Below, one piece after another: positions 10,343-20,468 of a DNA stretch of 64,000 bases. The stretch is taken from NCBI GenBank assembly GCA_900155495.1, contig FTLJ01000135.1, forward strand, positions 27,744 through 91,743. The letters run 5' to 3'. Below the pieces are notes generated by a model that had not been told where the DNA came from, ran no database searches, and saw only the letters and a list, made by a program, of their open reading frames with translations. The position numbers and the translations under genes are program-made. This DNA comes from Porogramme epimiltina. Lineage: Eukaryota; Basidiomycota; Agaricomycetes; Polyporales; Polyporaceae. Positions within the stretch are counted from its first letter, which is position 1, and each line of letters begins with the position of its first letter.

Positions 10343-12618
10343 TCATTTGCCGAGCCGAACCGCCTTAGACTCTTCGAACGCTTCCTTCGCCTATGTGCGT
10401 AACAATGGAAAAAGTTAACATGGAAAACACAGCCTGTACCTCGAAAGCCGGATGGGCACACGGACCTTCCTAGCGAAGTCATCGTCTTCAAGGACTTTGA
10501 AGCCCACGGCAGCAAGGCCCGCGGCGACCTTGAGCGTCGTCTCATGCGCTTCGACCGTCCTCGCAGACTTGGCAAACTGGGGCGTGTGGTTCCCGCCCTG
10601 AGGCTCCGTCGGGATGGAGTACACGGGGTGAATAGACGGAAGAGCTATGCACGGGGCCACAGCATGTAAGACAAGCGACCTCATGGCGAGCCGAGGTAAT
10701 TTGCCTACCGTATGTCACGTTTCCCTGCCGAGCCCCATGCTGGTTAGCGGCCCTAGGAGTGCCTGCAAGAGCGGTGCACTCACGAAGTCGGTGGAATACT
10801 TTTGCCCGTCACCTGTGTGCGTGTACATGCCATAACGGTCGCCGACGACGCGGGAATACTCCTGGCCTGTGCAGGAGCGAGTGGCGTTACGACTATCCGC
10901 GCGCATCGATAGAGATGGAAATGGAGATAGAAAGGCACGCACCGAGTACGTCGTTGTTCCTGACCTCGTAGTAGCCGTCATCCATCAACAGCTCGATCTT
11001 GCATGCCGTCGCCAGCGCCGCGGCTCTATAGTAATACGTCAACCACAAGAGGAGCACGCTAGAATGCAAGTCCCGACATACTCAAAACACGCTCTCACAC
11101 GGCCCCGAAGCACCTCGAGCTCCGCCCATGTAGGTGCGCGGACGATGTACCGCAACTTGGCGTAGTCGGGGATCACTGCAACGGAATCATTAGTGGCCTT
11201 CCTCAGCAGCGCCGGACTGGGCCCTATGCGGCCCAAGCGCTCGGCGCTCGATGCACATACACGCACCGTTCGGCGTCCACTCGCGTCCGACGACGATGCC
11301 GTGCACGCGGTGGTCGGGCTTGATCTGCTGGCGGAGGGCAGAGATGGCAGAGTACGCGACGAACGCGGCGTCGAGGGCGTTCTGCCCCTCCCAAGGCGCA
11401 GACGAGGCGTGCGCGCTGCAGCGGGCGGCGGCGGCGGCGGCGGCGGCGGGCAACGATCAGTGGGAGCATCCGGAAAACGGAGATGAGGCGAAGCACCCAC
11501 CCGTGCCCGAAGAACTCGACGTCGATGTGCTGGCACGCGACGCCCGGCCAGAGCGCGGTGAGATTGGCGGGGCCCGCTCCAGGGTGGCTCCTGCGAGGGC
11601 AGTCCAGCCGCCGCGAGGAGGTGCAATAACGAGCGCGGTACGTGCAGGAAAGGCAAGTTTCAGTGGACTGCGCCGGTCAGGGGAAGCCTAGGGGACTTAC
11701 ATGACACAGGCGTCCATCTCGTCGTACGCGCCACGCTCGAGGAGCTGTATCTTGCCACCGCCCGCTTCCTCGGCGGGGGTGCCCAGGAGGACGACGGTCC
11801 CGGGGACGTCGTGCGCCTGCAGCGCGGCCTGGACGGCGAGCGCCACGGCGACGCCGGACATAGCGATGAGGTTGTGCCCGCAACCATGGCCAATCGTCGG
11901 AAGCGCGTCCATCTCGGAGTTTATGCCGATGACGCGCGGGCGCGTCTTCGTGTCGCGCTTCGAGGCGGGGTGCGTGAACGCGGCGCGGAACGCGGTGTCG
12001 AGTCCGAGGTAGTGCGGGGTGACGGTGAAGCCGTGTGAAGACATGAAAGCGCTGAGCCTGTCGTGTGCGTATCTGGAAGAATGTCAGTGAAAATGCCGTT
12101 ACTTCGGAGAGAGGTATTAGAACTCGCTTTTCTTCATACATAAGCTCCGGGTGATCTACGGCCGTCCTCGAGGTTTAACTTCGTTGTACGCGGTTGGTCC
12201 AATCTCAGTCAACGTACCCCATATGTCCAGACTGAGCTTGCGCAAGTCGGGCGAGAGCTCCCTAATCTTGCTCTCTATCGTGTGAAGCACTTCGGACGAA
12301 AAGCCCTCATCTGCGGGGTAAGCGGGCGGTTTCTCCGGTGCAGACCCGTTGCTACTGCTGTGGCTGTCGTCGTACCAAGCGTGGGCGTAATGCACGTAGC
12401 TTGGTGGCTGCGCTGAGTAGGACTTCGTGAAGGAATGTCAGCGAATAGGTTCCAATAACGGCATGTAGAGACACACGTACCGAATCAGATCTACTGCCCT
12501 CTTTATTAGGCGGCTGGGTTGCAGCCACGGCTTTGGAAGACTCCGCAAGGACCTTCTTCGCCTTCTTCTTGCCCCTGAACAGGCCCACAAAGCAGCTAGC
12601 TTGAAATTCGAGCTCCAT
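10343..12618 (-). CDS. M20-family amidohydrolase (peptidase M20 domain-containing protein 2-like)
   Basis: Metal-dependent amidohydrolase/carboxypeptidase-like enzyme, probably cytosolic. Reconstructed exons (minus strand): 12618-12481, 12422-12218, 12155-12140, 12072-11701, 11590-11501, 11415-11267, 11175-11082, 11025-10943, 10866-10784, 10724-10709, 10644-10466 and 10390-10343, giving about 490 aa. Family landmarks in order: HPEL, SEMDALPTIGHGCGHN (metal ligands), GTPAEEAGGG (catalytic Glu pair), SHPG, AHASSAPWEGQNALDAA (lid domain, substrate-binding His), VIPDYAKLRYIVRAPT and GGNHTPQFA (last metal ligand). All metal ligands are present. The N-terminal 45 residues (basic, GKKKAKK) are extra compared with the catalytic core. 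The one weak point is the junction of exons 3 and 4: the only canonical donor that keeps frame (GTATGA) drops the conserved YEEK residues, whereas the donor after YEEKR is out of frame. The gene is therefore either intact with a shortened loop or just broken. Confidence 0.8.
11423..11450. repeat. GGC trinucleotide microsatellite inside an M20 intron
   Basis: About eight uninterrupted GGC units (GCC on the coding strand), lying immediately before the acceptor CTGCAG of the intron 11500-11416, where a pyrimidine tract would be expected. Confidence 0.85.
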
Positions 12619-13347
12619 GGTCCCTGCAGTGCGTCGACTCCAGCTGGCAGGCGCCGTAATGGTTTGATGCAGAGCAGAAACTCGGGCCCCTGGGCTTTCG
12701 TTCACTTATAGACGCACGCGGACCCCCGTGAGTGATGCCAACGACCCCACCGGTCCAGGCGACGGTGATGACCAATAGTCCGCGAACACCGCAGGGAGGC
12801 ATTTTCCCCGGTTGGGAGGGGGCCGCGGTCCCTACGCCACGAGGGCCACCGTTCTGCCCATTCAGTGCGCGGTGTCGGACTTCATCGTAGCGTAATTTCT
12901 GCGCCTTCTTGTCGCACGAAGATCTTCAGGACCGGGCAGGTGAGCCCTCTCGGTCGCCCCCTGGCCCCTGTAAGGCCGATTGACGTCGGACGTCCGGGTC
13001 ATAAACTCCATAAGCGGCGCGAACGCTCATCCGTCTGGCTGTGCACACCTGTTAAAACGATGAAGTCGCTAGAGTTTGAGAAGGAACTTGCACCGAAATG
13101 ACCGCGCGTTGTAGTTTTGCCAACGGCGTTGGTCTCGTACCCGAATGGTGGTGCGGGATCAGGAGGCCTCCAAAAACAGCCGATGACAAATCGCCCAGGA
13201 TACGTCATACATAAGCCCTAACCCTAATTGTGACTTCCGCACCGGTTCCGAGTTAATCGGAAAACTAGTCGACTCACGCTGCGTCTTTCCGTCTTCAACA
13301 ACCTTAGATCCAAACCACGACCAAGCGCAAACTGTATCACCTTTAGG
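12619..13347. other. Intergenic between M20 and FSH1 genes
   Basis: Divergent flank of two genes; no coding content recognised. A single CCCTAACCCTAA (two telomere-like units) lies at about 13216. Confidence 0.5.
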
Positions 13348-14530
13348 ATGTCCGGGACCTCCGCGAAGAAAGTTCTTATGTTGCATGGGTAAGGATCGCA
13401 TACTACAAGACACCAAAACCCCTGCTAACTGGGACGCGCGTTAGGTACGCCCAGAACGCGACCATCTTCAGCAAGAGAGTATGTTCGCGTAGTTGACGCA
13501 TACATTCAAGTCAAGACTAAACGGCATACACGACATAGATGGGCGCCCTCCGAAAGTCGTGCGGAAAAGACATCGAATTCGGTACGCACCGCATTTGCCA
13601 CGATCGATATGGGCACGACCTGAACGGAAGCTCTTTCCAGTCTTCATGGACGCTCCACACGTCCTCACCCCTGTAGACCTCACCGAAACCTTCGGGTCAT
13701 CAGCCGACTTGGACGCGCTGGGCGCCTCTGAGGCATCTGGTGAGGCGGACCCGTCCATGGCGCCACGGGGGTGGTGGCATGTCAAGGGCCCACGTGCGAA
13801 GACGAGCATGGAGGAGTCCATTCTGGCCATCCGCGATCTTCTGGTAAAAGACCACTATGAAGGCATCTTCGGATTTAGGTGAATTGCGTTCTTCCGCCCG
13901 TGATGATACTGAGCGCGCTTACATGTGTGTCAAGCCAGGGCGCCGGAATGGCCGCTATTATGGCAGCACTAGTATGTTGCCTTTGACCGGGTCTGCTCTT
14001 TGAAGATACTGATCGGCTTCTCCACAGCTAGAGAAACCCGAGTCCTTCCCGGCGTTCTTGGTCGATGGGAAAGCGCCACACCCGCCTCTGTGAGCCCTCC
14101 TATCCCATCATTAGGATCGTTCTAATCATTCCTTGTGCAGCACATTCTGCATAGCGGCTGCGGGCTTCAGGCCAAAGGGCGATCTGTGCGACACGCTCTT
14201 CGAACCCAACTTTTCAACGCCCATACTCCACATCCTCGGACGCACTGACGTCATTGTGGTCGAGGAGCGGTCGAAGGAGCTTCTCGACATCTCCGCGAAC
14301 AAGCGCGTCGAGTGGCACGATGGAGGTGCGAATGCCGTGTAGTCATATGAACGTCTCTGACATTTGCGTTCTCAGGACATTTCATCCCATCTAAGGCGAA
14401 CTGGCGCAACTTCCTGAAAGCGTACCTGAAGGACCCCCTGGGCAACGTCCCGTCACCCTCACCGAACGCCCCTTCACAACCAGCGTCTGGTACCGCAACC
14501 CCGACGATACCCGCTACTCCTGCATCATGA
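13348..14530 (+). CDS. FSH1-type serine hydrolase (DUF341 family), 8 exons
   Basis: Small alpha/beta hydrolase related to yeast Fsh1-3, an esterase of unknown physiological substrate. Exons deduced from splice sites and frame: 13348-13388, 13445-13478, 13539-13581, 13641-13878, 13935-13971, 14028-14089, 14141-14325 and 14376-14530; total 795 nt, 264 aa, all phases consistent. It starts MSGTSAKKVLMLHG, the usual beta-strand and oxyanion HG motif, then YAQNATIFSKR, MGALRKSCGKDIEF and VFMDAPHVL. The catalytic Ser is in GFSQGAG (codon split across exons 4 and 5), Asp in GRTDVIVVEERS and His in HDGGHFIPSK. The C-terminus is a Pro/Ser/Thr-rich tail of about 25 residues. The triad is complete and no frame breaks are seen. 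The start at 13348 is the only Met in frame upstream of the HG motif. It is divergent from the M20 gene. Confidence 0.9.
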
Positions 14531-14727
14531 TTAGAGGTGTGTCGTGAACATTTGTATACAACCAGCGATCTGACAAACGACGGTAGATATAGAGATGACT
14601 AGATGTGTAACGATACAGGATAGTTGCGAGGTATATAGAACGTAGGTATGCGCAACACAATCGTTATAGTCAATAACCAGGATTCCCGAGAAATAACAGT
14701 CTACACGACAACACTTGCAAGCAAAGA
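14531..14727. other. Short convergent spacer
   Basis: AT-rich spacer between the converging FSH1 and membrane-family genes; the likely terminators of both lie here. Confidence 0.4.
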
Positions 14728-16143
14728 TCACCTTCCCATTAATGAATCATCAGACATCATGGTAGAAGAAGTGTCCTGTCTCCTACTAGGAGGAATACTT
14801 GAGGGCAACACAGGTGGCGGCCGAACATTTTCGGCGACTGTGACTACGGGATCGTTCCTCCTACGCAGCGTCACCTCGCCCTCTTTTGGAGGCGCTTTTT
14901 TCTCCTCAATCTTCACAAGAACCTGCTTCCGCAACGCGCGCTTTGCCGCTTCCGCCTCCGCCTTCTCCTTCCGCTTCTTATCCCAATACTCCTGTTCATC
15001 GGGCCATAGCTCGCCAGGGAAGAATATCGGCAACAGCGCGAGGCCCACGCCTGGCTCGCGCTCCTCCGCCTTCATCAGCGTCTGCATGACTTTGTGCTCC
15101 TTGATGAAGTCGCCCTCCACGGACTCCTCGAAGTGGAACCCGAGCGCGGCCGCGCTGCGCGTCGCGCCCGCCGCAAGGACATTCTGCACCATCCCGAGCC
15201 CGCCGACCGCGAGGAGATACCACGTGTCGCTGTCCAAGCCCTCGACCGTGAGCAGCAGCGCGAGCCAGAGCAGCGCGTGCGCTGCGGTCGCGACGCTCGT
15301 CGTGGTGCGCCGCTTGCTGCGCGCGGCAGCGAGGTCCTCGAGCCGGATCCCCGCGCGGTCGCTCACGACGACCATCGCGAACGTGCTCCCGTTCCCGCGC
15401 GTGAGCACGACCGCCTCGCGCCCGCGCCGCGGGTCCACGCGCCGCGCGGCGTACTTCTCGTCGCGCCACTGCCCCAGGCCCGCGCCCGTCAGCGCGAGCG
15501 CGGTTCCGCCCACGGTGACGATCAGCACGACCCAGTTGCCGTTCAGCGCGCCGGGGATGACGGCTATCGCGAGCTGCGCGATGATGACGGCGACGCCGCA
15601 CCAGTACACCCAGTCGCGTGAGGGCACGCCTGTCCGTGGGCGTGGGCGCTTCCTTCTCCATCCAACTCCGAGGCTCTTCGAGTCGGCGTCCGCGTCGGGT
15701 TCGGGCTCGGGGTCGTTGTCCTGCGCGGTGCGGTAGAACGCGATGGTGAGCGAGCCGCCCTTGAACTTGCGCGTCTCGCGGTCGCGCAGGAGGCGGCCGA
15801 GCACCCAGCTCGCGTTCTCGCGCGTGTAGCCCGAGCGCGCGTTCACGACGTACGCGGGCGTGTCGGGCTGCGGGAGGAGGCGCCCGTCGCCGACGGCACA
15901 GGTGAGGGCCGCGACGGAGTACCCGAGCCAGCCGAAGGAGAACGCGACGGGGCAGAAGGGCCCGGGGCCGGCGCCCGCGAGCTGCGCGACCGCGCGCTGG
16001 ACGATGTCGCCGCCGATGAGCATGAGGATGTCGAGGATGTTTTCGGGGTTCTGCCATGATGATTTTTGCGCGGAAAAGGTGGGCTGGACGTCGGACGCGC
16101 CGCGCGCGATGTGCGCGGAGCTGAGAAATCGTCGGGGTGCCAT
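14728..16143 (-). CDS. Multi-pass membrane protein family, paralogue 4 (long form)
   Basis: Intact 471-aa single-exon frame beginning at the ATG at 16143 (MAPRRFLSS). After a 30-residue leader come the family hallmarks: SWQNPENILDIL, LIGGDIVQRAVAQLAGAG, CPVAFSFGWLGYSVAAL (membrane span, residues about 62-85), VVNARSGYTREN-SWVLGRLLRD, LTIAFYRTAQ, a span pair at about 172-217, the soluble block EAVVLTRGNGSTFAMVVVS and IRLEDLAAAR, a span pair at about 293-336 around DTWYLLAVGGLGM, then KVMQTLMKAE and LALLPIFFPGELWPDEQEYW, and a charged 80-residue cytosolic-type tail. This is the widespread uncharacterised fungal family with an SFGW motif; no activity is established. The gene is very GC-rich. It is divergently transcribed from F-box gene 1 with 465 nt between start codons, and its first exon part is the source type of the relics found upstream of later F-box genes. 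Confidence 0.9.
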   Translation of the reverse strand: MAPRRFLSSAHIARGASDVQPTFSAQKSSWQNPENILDILMLIGGDIVQRAVAQLAGAGPGPFCPVAFSFGWLGYSVAALTCAVGDGRLLPQPDTPAYVVNARSGYTRENASWVLGRLLRDRETRKFKGGSLTIAFYRTAQDNDPEPEPDADADSKSLGVGWRRKRPRPRTGVPSRDWVYWCGVAVIIAQLAIAVIPGALNGNWVVLIVTVGGTALALTGAGLGQWRDEKYAARRVDPRRGREAVVLTRGNGSTFAMVVVSDRAGIRLEDLAAARSKRRTTTSVATAAHALLWLALLLTVEGLDSDTWYLLAVGGLGMVQNVLAAGATRSAAALGFHFEESVEGDFIKEHKVMQTLMKAEEREPGVGLALLPIFFPGELWPDEQEYWDKKRKEKAEAEAAKRALRKQVLVKIEEKKAPPKEGEVTLRRRNDPVVTVAENVRPPPVLPSSIPPSRRQDTSSTMMSDDSLMGR

Positions 16144-16608
16144 GGAGAGGACTGGATGGGGGCTGGGCGCGCGCGCGTCGCCGCTGCGGCCTTTACTTAT
16201 ACGCGGACTCGGCTAGCGCGCCACGTGCATCACGTCAGTCGACAAAGACAACCGCACCGCGCCATCCAGTGTCAATTACGACTTCTTAGCTGACTCTCAC
16301 CTATTCTGCGTCCGTAGTGCCCTTCTATCTGCCAGCTACCACAGCCTCGAGACCACATACCTCTTGCGCTCTCCACATCTTCGAAATTAGGAATCTAGCT
16401 CCATCGACCGACGACAGGTGATCACTGACCACTACTCCGACATCCGCGCCACTTATTCAACATCCGGAACGGACTGGCAGCTTCTTGCCCACCGCCCTCA
16501 GTCACACAAGTCCTTTGTACAGCCCAAGGTGAAATTATGAATAGCATCTAGACAGGAGCGATACCGCTGACCATGCTCACGACAACCTATACTTAGGCAC
16601 CGAAGTAG
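16144..16608. promoter_or_regulatory. Divergent promoter of membrane paralogue 4 and F-box gene 1
   Basis: On the minus side a TATA-like GTATAAGTAAAG lies at about 16195-16206, some 55 nt before the ATG at 16143. Next to it is GCTAGCGCGCCACGTGCAT (16212-16230), followed by a CACGTCAG site. The 19-mer with its CACGTG core recurs upstream of F-box genes 2 and 3. On the plus side, a leader exon ends at AAG|GTGAAATT and an intron at 16529-16596 with branch CTGACC and acceptor TTAG precedes the ATG at 16609. The block is repeated, with divergence, ahead of the other F-box genes. Confidence 0.65.
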
Positions 16609-18216
16609 ATGCTGAGTCTGCAGGTGACACGCCACTCCTCGCCTGTGGAGGTGTTTTCTCGCGACAGTCGGGATATAGACTCTCTACCCGACGAGCTCTT
16701 ATGTGAGATATTCGGGCTTCTATGGAACGATTGGTCTCCGGGAGGTTGGTGTCGGGTCTTATGGGTATGTCGCCGGTGGTCAGCCGTTGGTCGATCGGCT
16801 GCTACCCTCTGGTCCAACATCACCATCAAAGAGTGGTCGAATAGCTCGTTCATCGCAGCAAGCCTCAAATATTCCAAGAATGCCTACCTCAATATCCACT
16901 TCTTTCACGCCTTTCTTTATTCGAGGATTTTGTCCCTGCTTTCCCCTCACATACATAGGATACGAGTCTTGAAAATCTCCGCCTCGGACAGCGAGGAGCG
17001 TGACTTAGCCGCCTTCCTCAACAACGACTTTCCATGCCTGGAAATCTTTGAAGAAAGCATGTCACTCACGGAGGGCTCTGTGAATTGGCGACCAGATGCC
17101 TCTGGGTACCCTCGCCTTCACCGCCTCAGTCTGGAAGCATCCATCTCAATCGAAGTGGCTCCTTCCGCCGTGTTCTCTGCTCTCCGAAGGCTCGACCTTT
17201 CCTACCAAAGCAATCCGGCATTCACGCTCTCGTCGTTCGTACAATTTCTCTCTCGTCACATCCACATCGAGGCACTTAGTCTCGACGGTTATCGTCCTGC
17301 ATTGGAGGGCTCGTTCGCTACTCTCACGTTCCCGTCTACCATCCGGCGCTTCAAGTTCACCGATAACACGGGGTATATAAGAGACTTCCTCTCCGCCTTC
17401 ACGCACATTCCCGCTCATGTCTACCTCTCCATTACACGTCACTGCGATGAGCCCTGGGCCGAGGTCACCAAGAATACCGCCCTCTTTGTCGCGCGCATGC
17501 TCCCAGAGTCGCCCCAACGTCGTTTTCACGTCATCTCCCGCGTGTCCTCTCTCAGAATAGAATGCCACCCTGGCTTCTACTACAACCTCGTCGGCCGCGC
17601 CGACCCCGAAGACACTACCTCGCTCATCGAGCTCAACAGCTTCTTCCCGCCGAGGTTTTCTTGGGACACTCCCTTCCAACGGCTCTCCAACGTCACGCAA
17701 GTTTTCGCTGGGGCTCCCATCACCGAAGTCTGCTTCTGGGGCGACTGCGACCCTCACCCGCCACCCCCTGCAGCGGAGTGGGCCGCATTCCTCGACACGT
17801 TCCCGCTGCTCGAGCACATCGGCATCGAAGACATCTCGTATAAAAGAGAGTGCGACATGCGCCCGGGGCTCCTCGAGGCGCTGCTGGCGCCCAGCATGGA
17901 CGGCAGGACGCGCTGGCCGCGGCTCAGGCGGCTCACGCTCACGTCCGGGGACTGGGAGTACCGTAATGAGGCGCTGTTAGCAGACCTTCTGCCGCGCGTC
18001 CTGCGGCACCGCGCACAGCAAGGTGCAAAAGTGGCAGAGGTGTGTTTGATTTTCAAGCACAAGGTTTGGAAGGGGGGAATCGAGGACAAGGTCAGGCTGG
18101 CTTCGGAGGTCGTCGAGCGAGCGGTCTGGAAGGACATTGTGGATGTCATTCGTGTGAAGTTCGTCCGACCGGCGACCATGGCGATCCTAATGTCAAATAG
18201 CCCTCCTATCAATTGA
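16609..18216 (+). CDS. F-box protein, array gene 1
   Basis: 535 aa in one coding exon. The F-box is at residues about 23-75 (IDSLPDELLCEIFGLL, then WCRVLWVCRRWSAVGR and LWSNITI), the typical basidiomycete form that would bind Skp1 and make the protein a substrate receptor of an SCF ubiquitin ligase. The remaining 450 residues are irregular leucine-rich-like repeats: RLHRLSLEA, LRRLDLSYQSNPAF, HIEALSLDGY, LEHIGIEDI and RLRRLTLTSGDW can be picked out. The C-terminus DVIRVKFVRP is shared with genes 2-4. The leader intron 16529-16596 ends 12 nt before the ATG, which fixes the start. It is the only F-box gene in the window whose divergent partner (14728-16143) is intact. Substrate unknown. Confidence 0.88.
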   Translation: MLSLQVTRHSSPVEVFSRDSRDIDSLPDELLCEIFGLLWNDWSPGGWCRVLWVCRRWSAVGRSAATLWSNITIKEWSNSSFIAASLKYSKNAYLNIHFFHAFLYSRILSLLSPHIHRIRVLKISASDSEERDLAAFLNNDFPCLEIFEESMSLTEGSVNWRPDASGYPRLHRLSLEASISIEVAPSAVFSALRRLDLSYQSNPAFTLSSFVQFLSRHIHIEALSLDGYRPALEGSFATLTFPSTIRRFKFTDNTGYIRDFLSAFTHIPAHVYLSITRHCDEPWAEVTKNTALFVARMLPESPQRRFHVISRVSSLRIECHPGFYYNLVGRADPEDTTSLIELNSFFPPRFSWDTPFQRLSNVTQVFAGAPITEVCFWGDCDPHPPPPAAEWAAFLDTFPLLEHIGIEDISYKRECDMRPGLLEALLAPSMDGRTRWPRLRRLTLTSGDWEYRNEALLADLLPRVLRHRAQQGAKVAEVCLIFKHKVWKGGIEDKVRLASEVVERAVWKDIVDVIRVKFVRPATMAILMSNSPPIN

Positions 18217-18239
18217 TATCTGTTTCGTTGTCGGGAATA

Positions 18240-20035
18240 CTTTCTGGACGTCTTATGCGCCCCACTGGGCGTGCGCAGAGATGAGAAACTGCCTAGGAGC
18301 GAAGGCAGAGTATACGAGGATCCGCGCGCCTCGCACTGGCACCGCGGGTGCTTTTGTAGGAAGCTGACGCCGCGGCGGCGATATGAAAGGGGACGATCAC
18401 TGGTGAGGGGTTCTTCCTTGATTGCCTCTGCGAGTCCAATTGGAACAGGCCTAGGGCGCGAAGGTTACCAAATTGTATGTCTTGTACAAACACGATGTCC
18501 TGCCGCCGGAGGGGAACGCGATGATGACGCAGTCCATGGAATGGTTTCGTCCCGTAGTGTCGCACGTCCAAGGCATGCTGTGTTTGTCCGTTTCAGGAAA
18601 CCTAGTGTACAGTATCACTTATGACGGGTCTCCGTTGCCACAGACGGTCAGGCATCCCGAATTCCAACCTCTTTGACTGCATTGCACAGATAAGATTGGG
18701 AAGAAACCAATATCAAATACAATGTCCTACAATGCATACAAGTCCCTCCCCGTCGAGAGCTGTCAGCTCGAGCCTCTACCACCTCGCTCAGGCTCGCTGC
18801 TCAGAGAGGCCTCGCACGCCGGCAGTGGGCATGATATGTCGCAGATGAACCAGCACGAGCTCGGGGTGGAGCTTCATGATCTCATCGAGCGGCGCGCACT
18901 TCGCCATCGCGAGACATTCTTCAGCCTGAGCTTGGGGAAGCCGCGCCGGAGGCATATTCACTTGCAGCGTCCTCGCCAGGCCCAGCAATAGGTCAGACAT
19001 CTTCGGCTTTCATCGGTTCAGAGTAAGGCGTCTGTGAAGGCGAGGACAGGGGTATATGGAAGCCCGATCAGGAGTTTCGCGGTCTCGTGTAGGACACGAC
19101 GATGACCACGGATCTCCTCAGGGCACCACGATACATTGGCGGTTACCCGTTCCGTTGCTGGAAGACAGATGAGGCAGCGTTTCTTAGCTTGTAAGGGGAG
19201 CACTCACCACTGGATCCTGGGGAACCAATCTTACTCCTCGCGAACGCCCAGCCGTCTGCGCCGTGATAGACCCTGTTGTGGACGTACGCTTCCTCTGCAC
19301 CTGTCCTCCCTTCCGATATACACCCTCCTCCGTCCCCACCACTCTCGTGTAGCGTTCCTGAGAACTTGTGCGGCGAGCCGAACCGAGTTTCTGCATCGCC
19401 AACCCCTCCCTCACCGGCGAGCACTAGCACGCTCAGAAGGAGCTCGAACGATCTGGGTTTTGAACGTCGCGGCCTCGTGAGGGTCCTTTCATGCGGGCTT
19501 GGGTTATTCCTCGGAGACGGCTCGTGCGCGACTAAGCATAGGTGCGTCCTGGTTGGTGACTTAGGATCGTCGCGTTGTTGGTTAGGTGTACTTGTGGGTA
19601 TCGGAGGCTGGGATCCGGGTGCGGACTGGCGCGGGTAGTGGGGCGGGAGTCGCGTCACGTTGACGGCTCGAGGCTTCCACTACGGCGATCGTTGGCTTGC
19701 TGGGTGCGCCCAAGATACGGATAACAACTCACCTTCTGAATAGTTCAACCCCCCATCCACGAGGGTTAATAGCCTTCCTTCTACCATCCACATTCTTTTC
19801 TCATAGAAGGGGTAAGCGGCGGCAAGCTGGCGCAGCTGCACGCTGGACGATGCGATGACTCCTCTAAGATGTCGAAGATGTTCCCCGGGTTCTACTGGGA
19901 GTCTGGGATGCTTTGCGTGGAGAACTAGAGCTGGGTGACGGATGAGCTGGGCTCGAAGTACGCGAAGCTGATAAATCGTTATGGTGGTATGAGGCAGGAT
20001 AGGTGAAGGGCTCGGGGCGGAGCGCGAATGCTGCC
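18240..20035 (-). pseudogene. Minus-strand relic region (membrane-gene first exon plus unidentified exons)
   Basis: Directly after F-box gene 1, 18244-18300 resembles the start region of the membrane gene at 16143 (GACGT-TATGCGCC then GAGAAACTG). From 18720 to 19660 comes a minus-strand segment that recurs after other F-box genes: DLLLGLARTLQVNMPPARLPQAQAEE, HETAKLLIGLPYTP, SFELLLSVLVLAGEG. Between 19700 and 20035 lies another first-exon relic with GCTGGACGATG...CCCCGGGTTCTAC, equivalent to 16000-16060, in which the frame is broken. No continuous protein can be read. The unidentified exons do not match the intact membrane-family proteins, so the relic may be chimeric or a different gene that shares the N-terminus. 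Confidence 0.6.
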
Positions 20036-20065
20036 GCCGCCGCCGACCTCGCATGCATGGACTGG

Positions 20066-20084
20066 GCTAGCGCGCCACGTGCAT
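20066..20084. promoter_or_regulatory. Conserved CACGTG promoter element, copy 2
   Basis: GCTAGCGCGCCACGTGCAT, identical to 16212-16230, at a matching position between the relic first exon and F-box gene 2. Its survival beside a dead divergent partner suggests use by the F-box gene. Confidence 0.6.
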
Positions 20085-20468
20085 CGACCGTCGAAGACAA
20101 CGACACCGGCGCACCGTCCAGTGTCAATGACGCCCTCTTAGCTCTGGCTCTTACACATTCTGCGCCCGTAGTATCCTTCTATCTGCCAGCTACCACAACC
20201 CCAAACAGCGTACCCCTCGTACCCGCCACCTCTTCCAAATTCGAGGTTCCAGTTCCCCCGAGCGGATCACGAGTCCGACGACATCGGCATCGGCCAATAC
20301 AACCACGGTTTCTTCAACATCTCCGGGAACGAATTAGGAACTTGTTGCCCATCATTCTTAGTCACACAAACTCTCTGTACGGTTCCAGGTGAGGTCGCGA
20401 ATACTGCTTGGCTAGGAGCCACATGGCTTTCCATGCTCACTACGACACATACTTAGGTACCAAAGCAG

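Noticed and set aside
13210..13225. CCCTAACCCTAA, telomere-like
   Set aside because: Only two units, flanked by ordinary sequence and single-copy genes; not enough for an interstitial telomere.
13493..13882. Free-standing 129-aa gene
   Set aside because: Its 3' two thirds are exon 4 of the FSH1 gene; the first third reads through an intron.
14996..16057. Arg/His-rich 353-codon open frame on the minus strand
   Set aside because: It is a +1 shadow of the GC-rich membrane gene 14728-16143; its composition is that of a GC-rich frame shadow and it has no domain.
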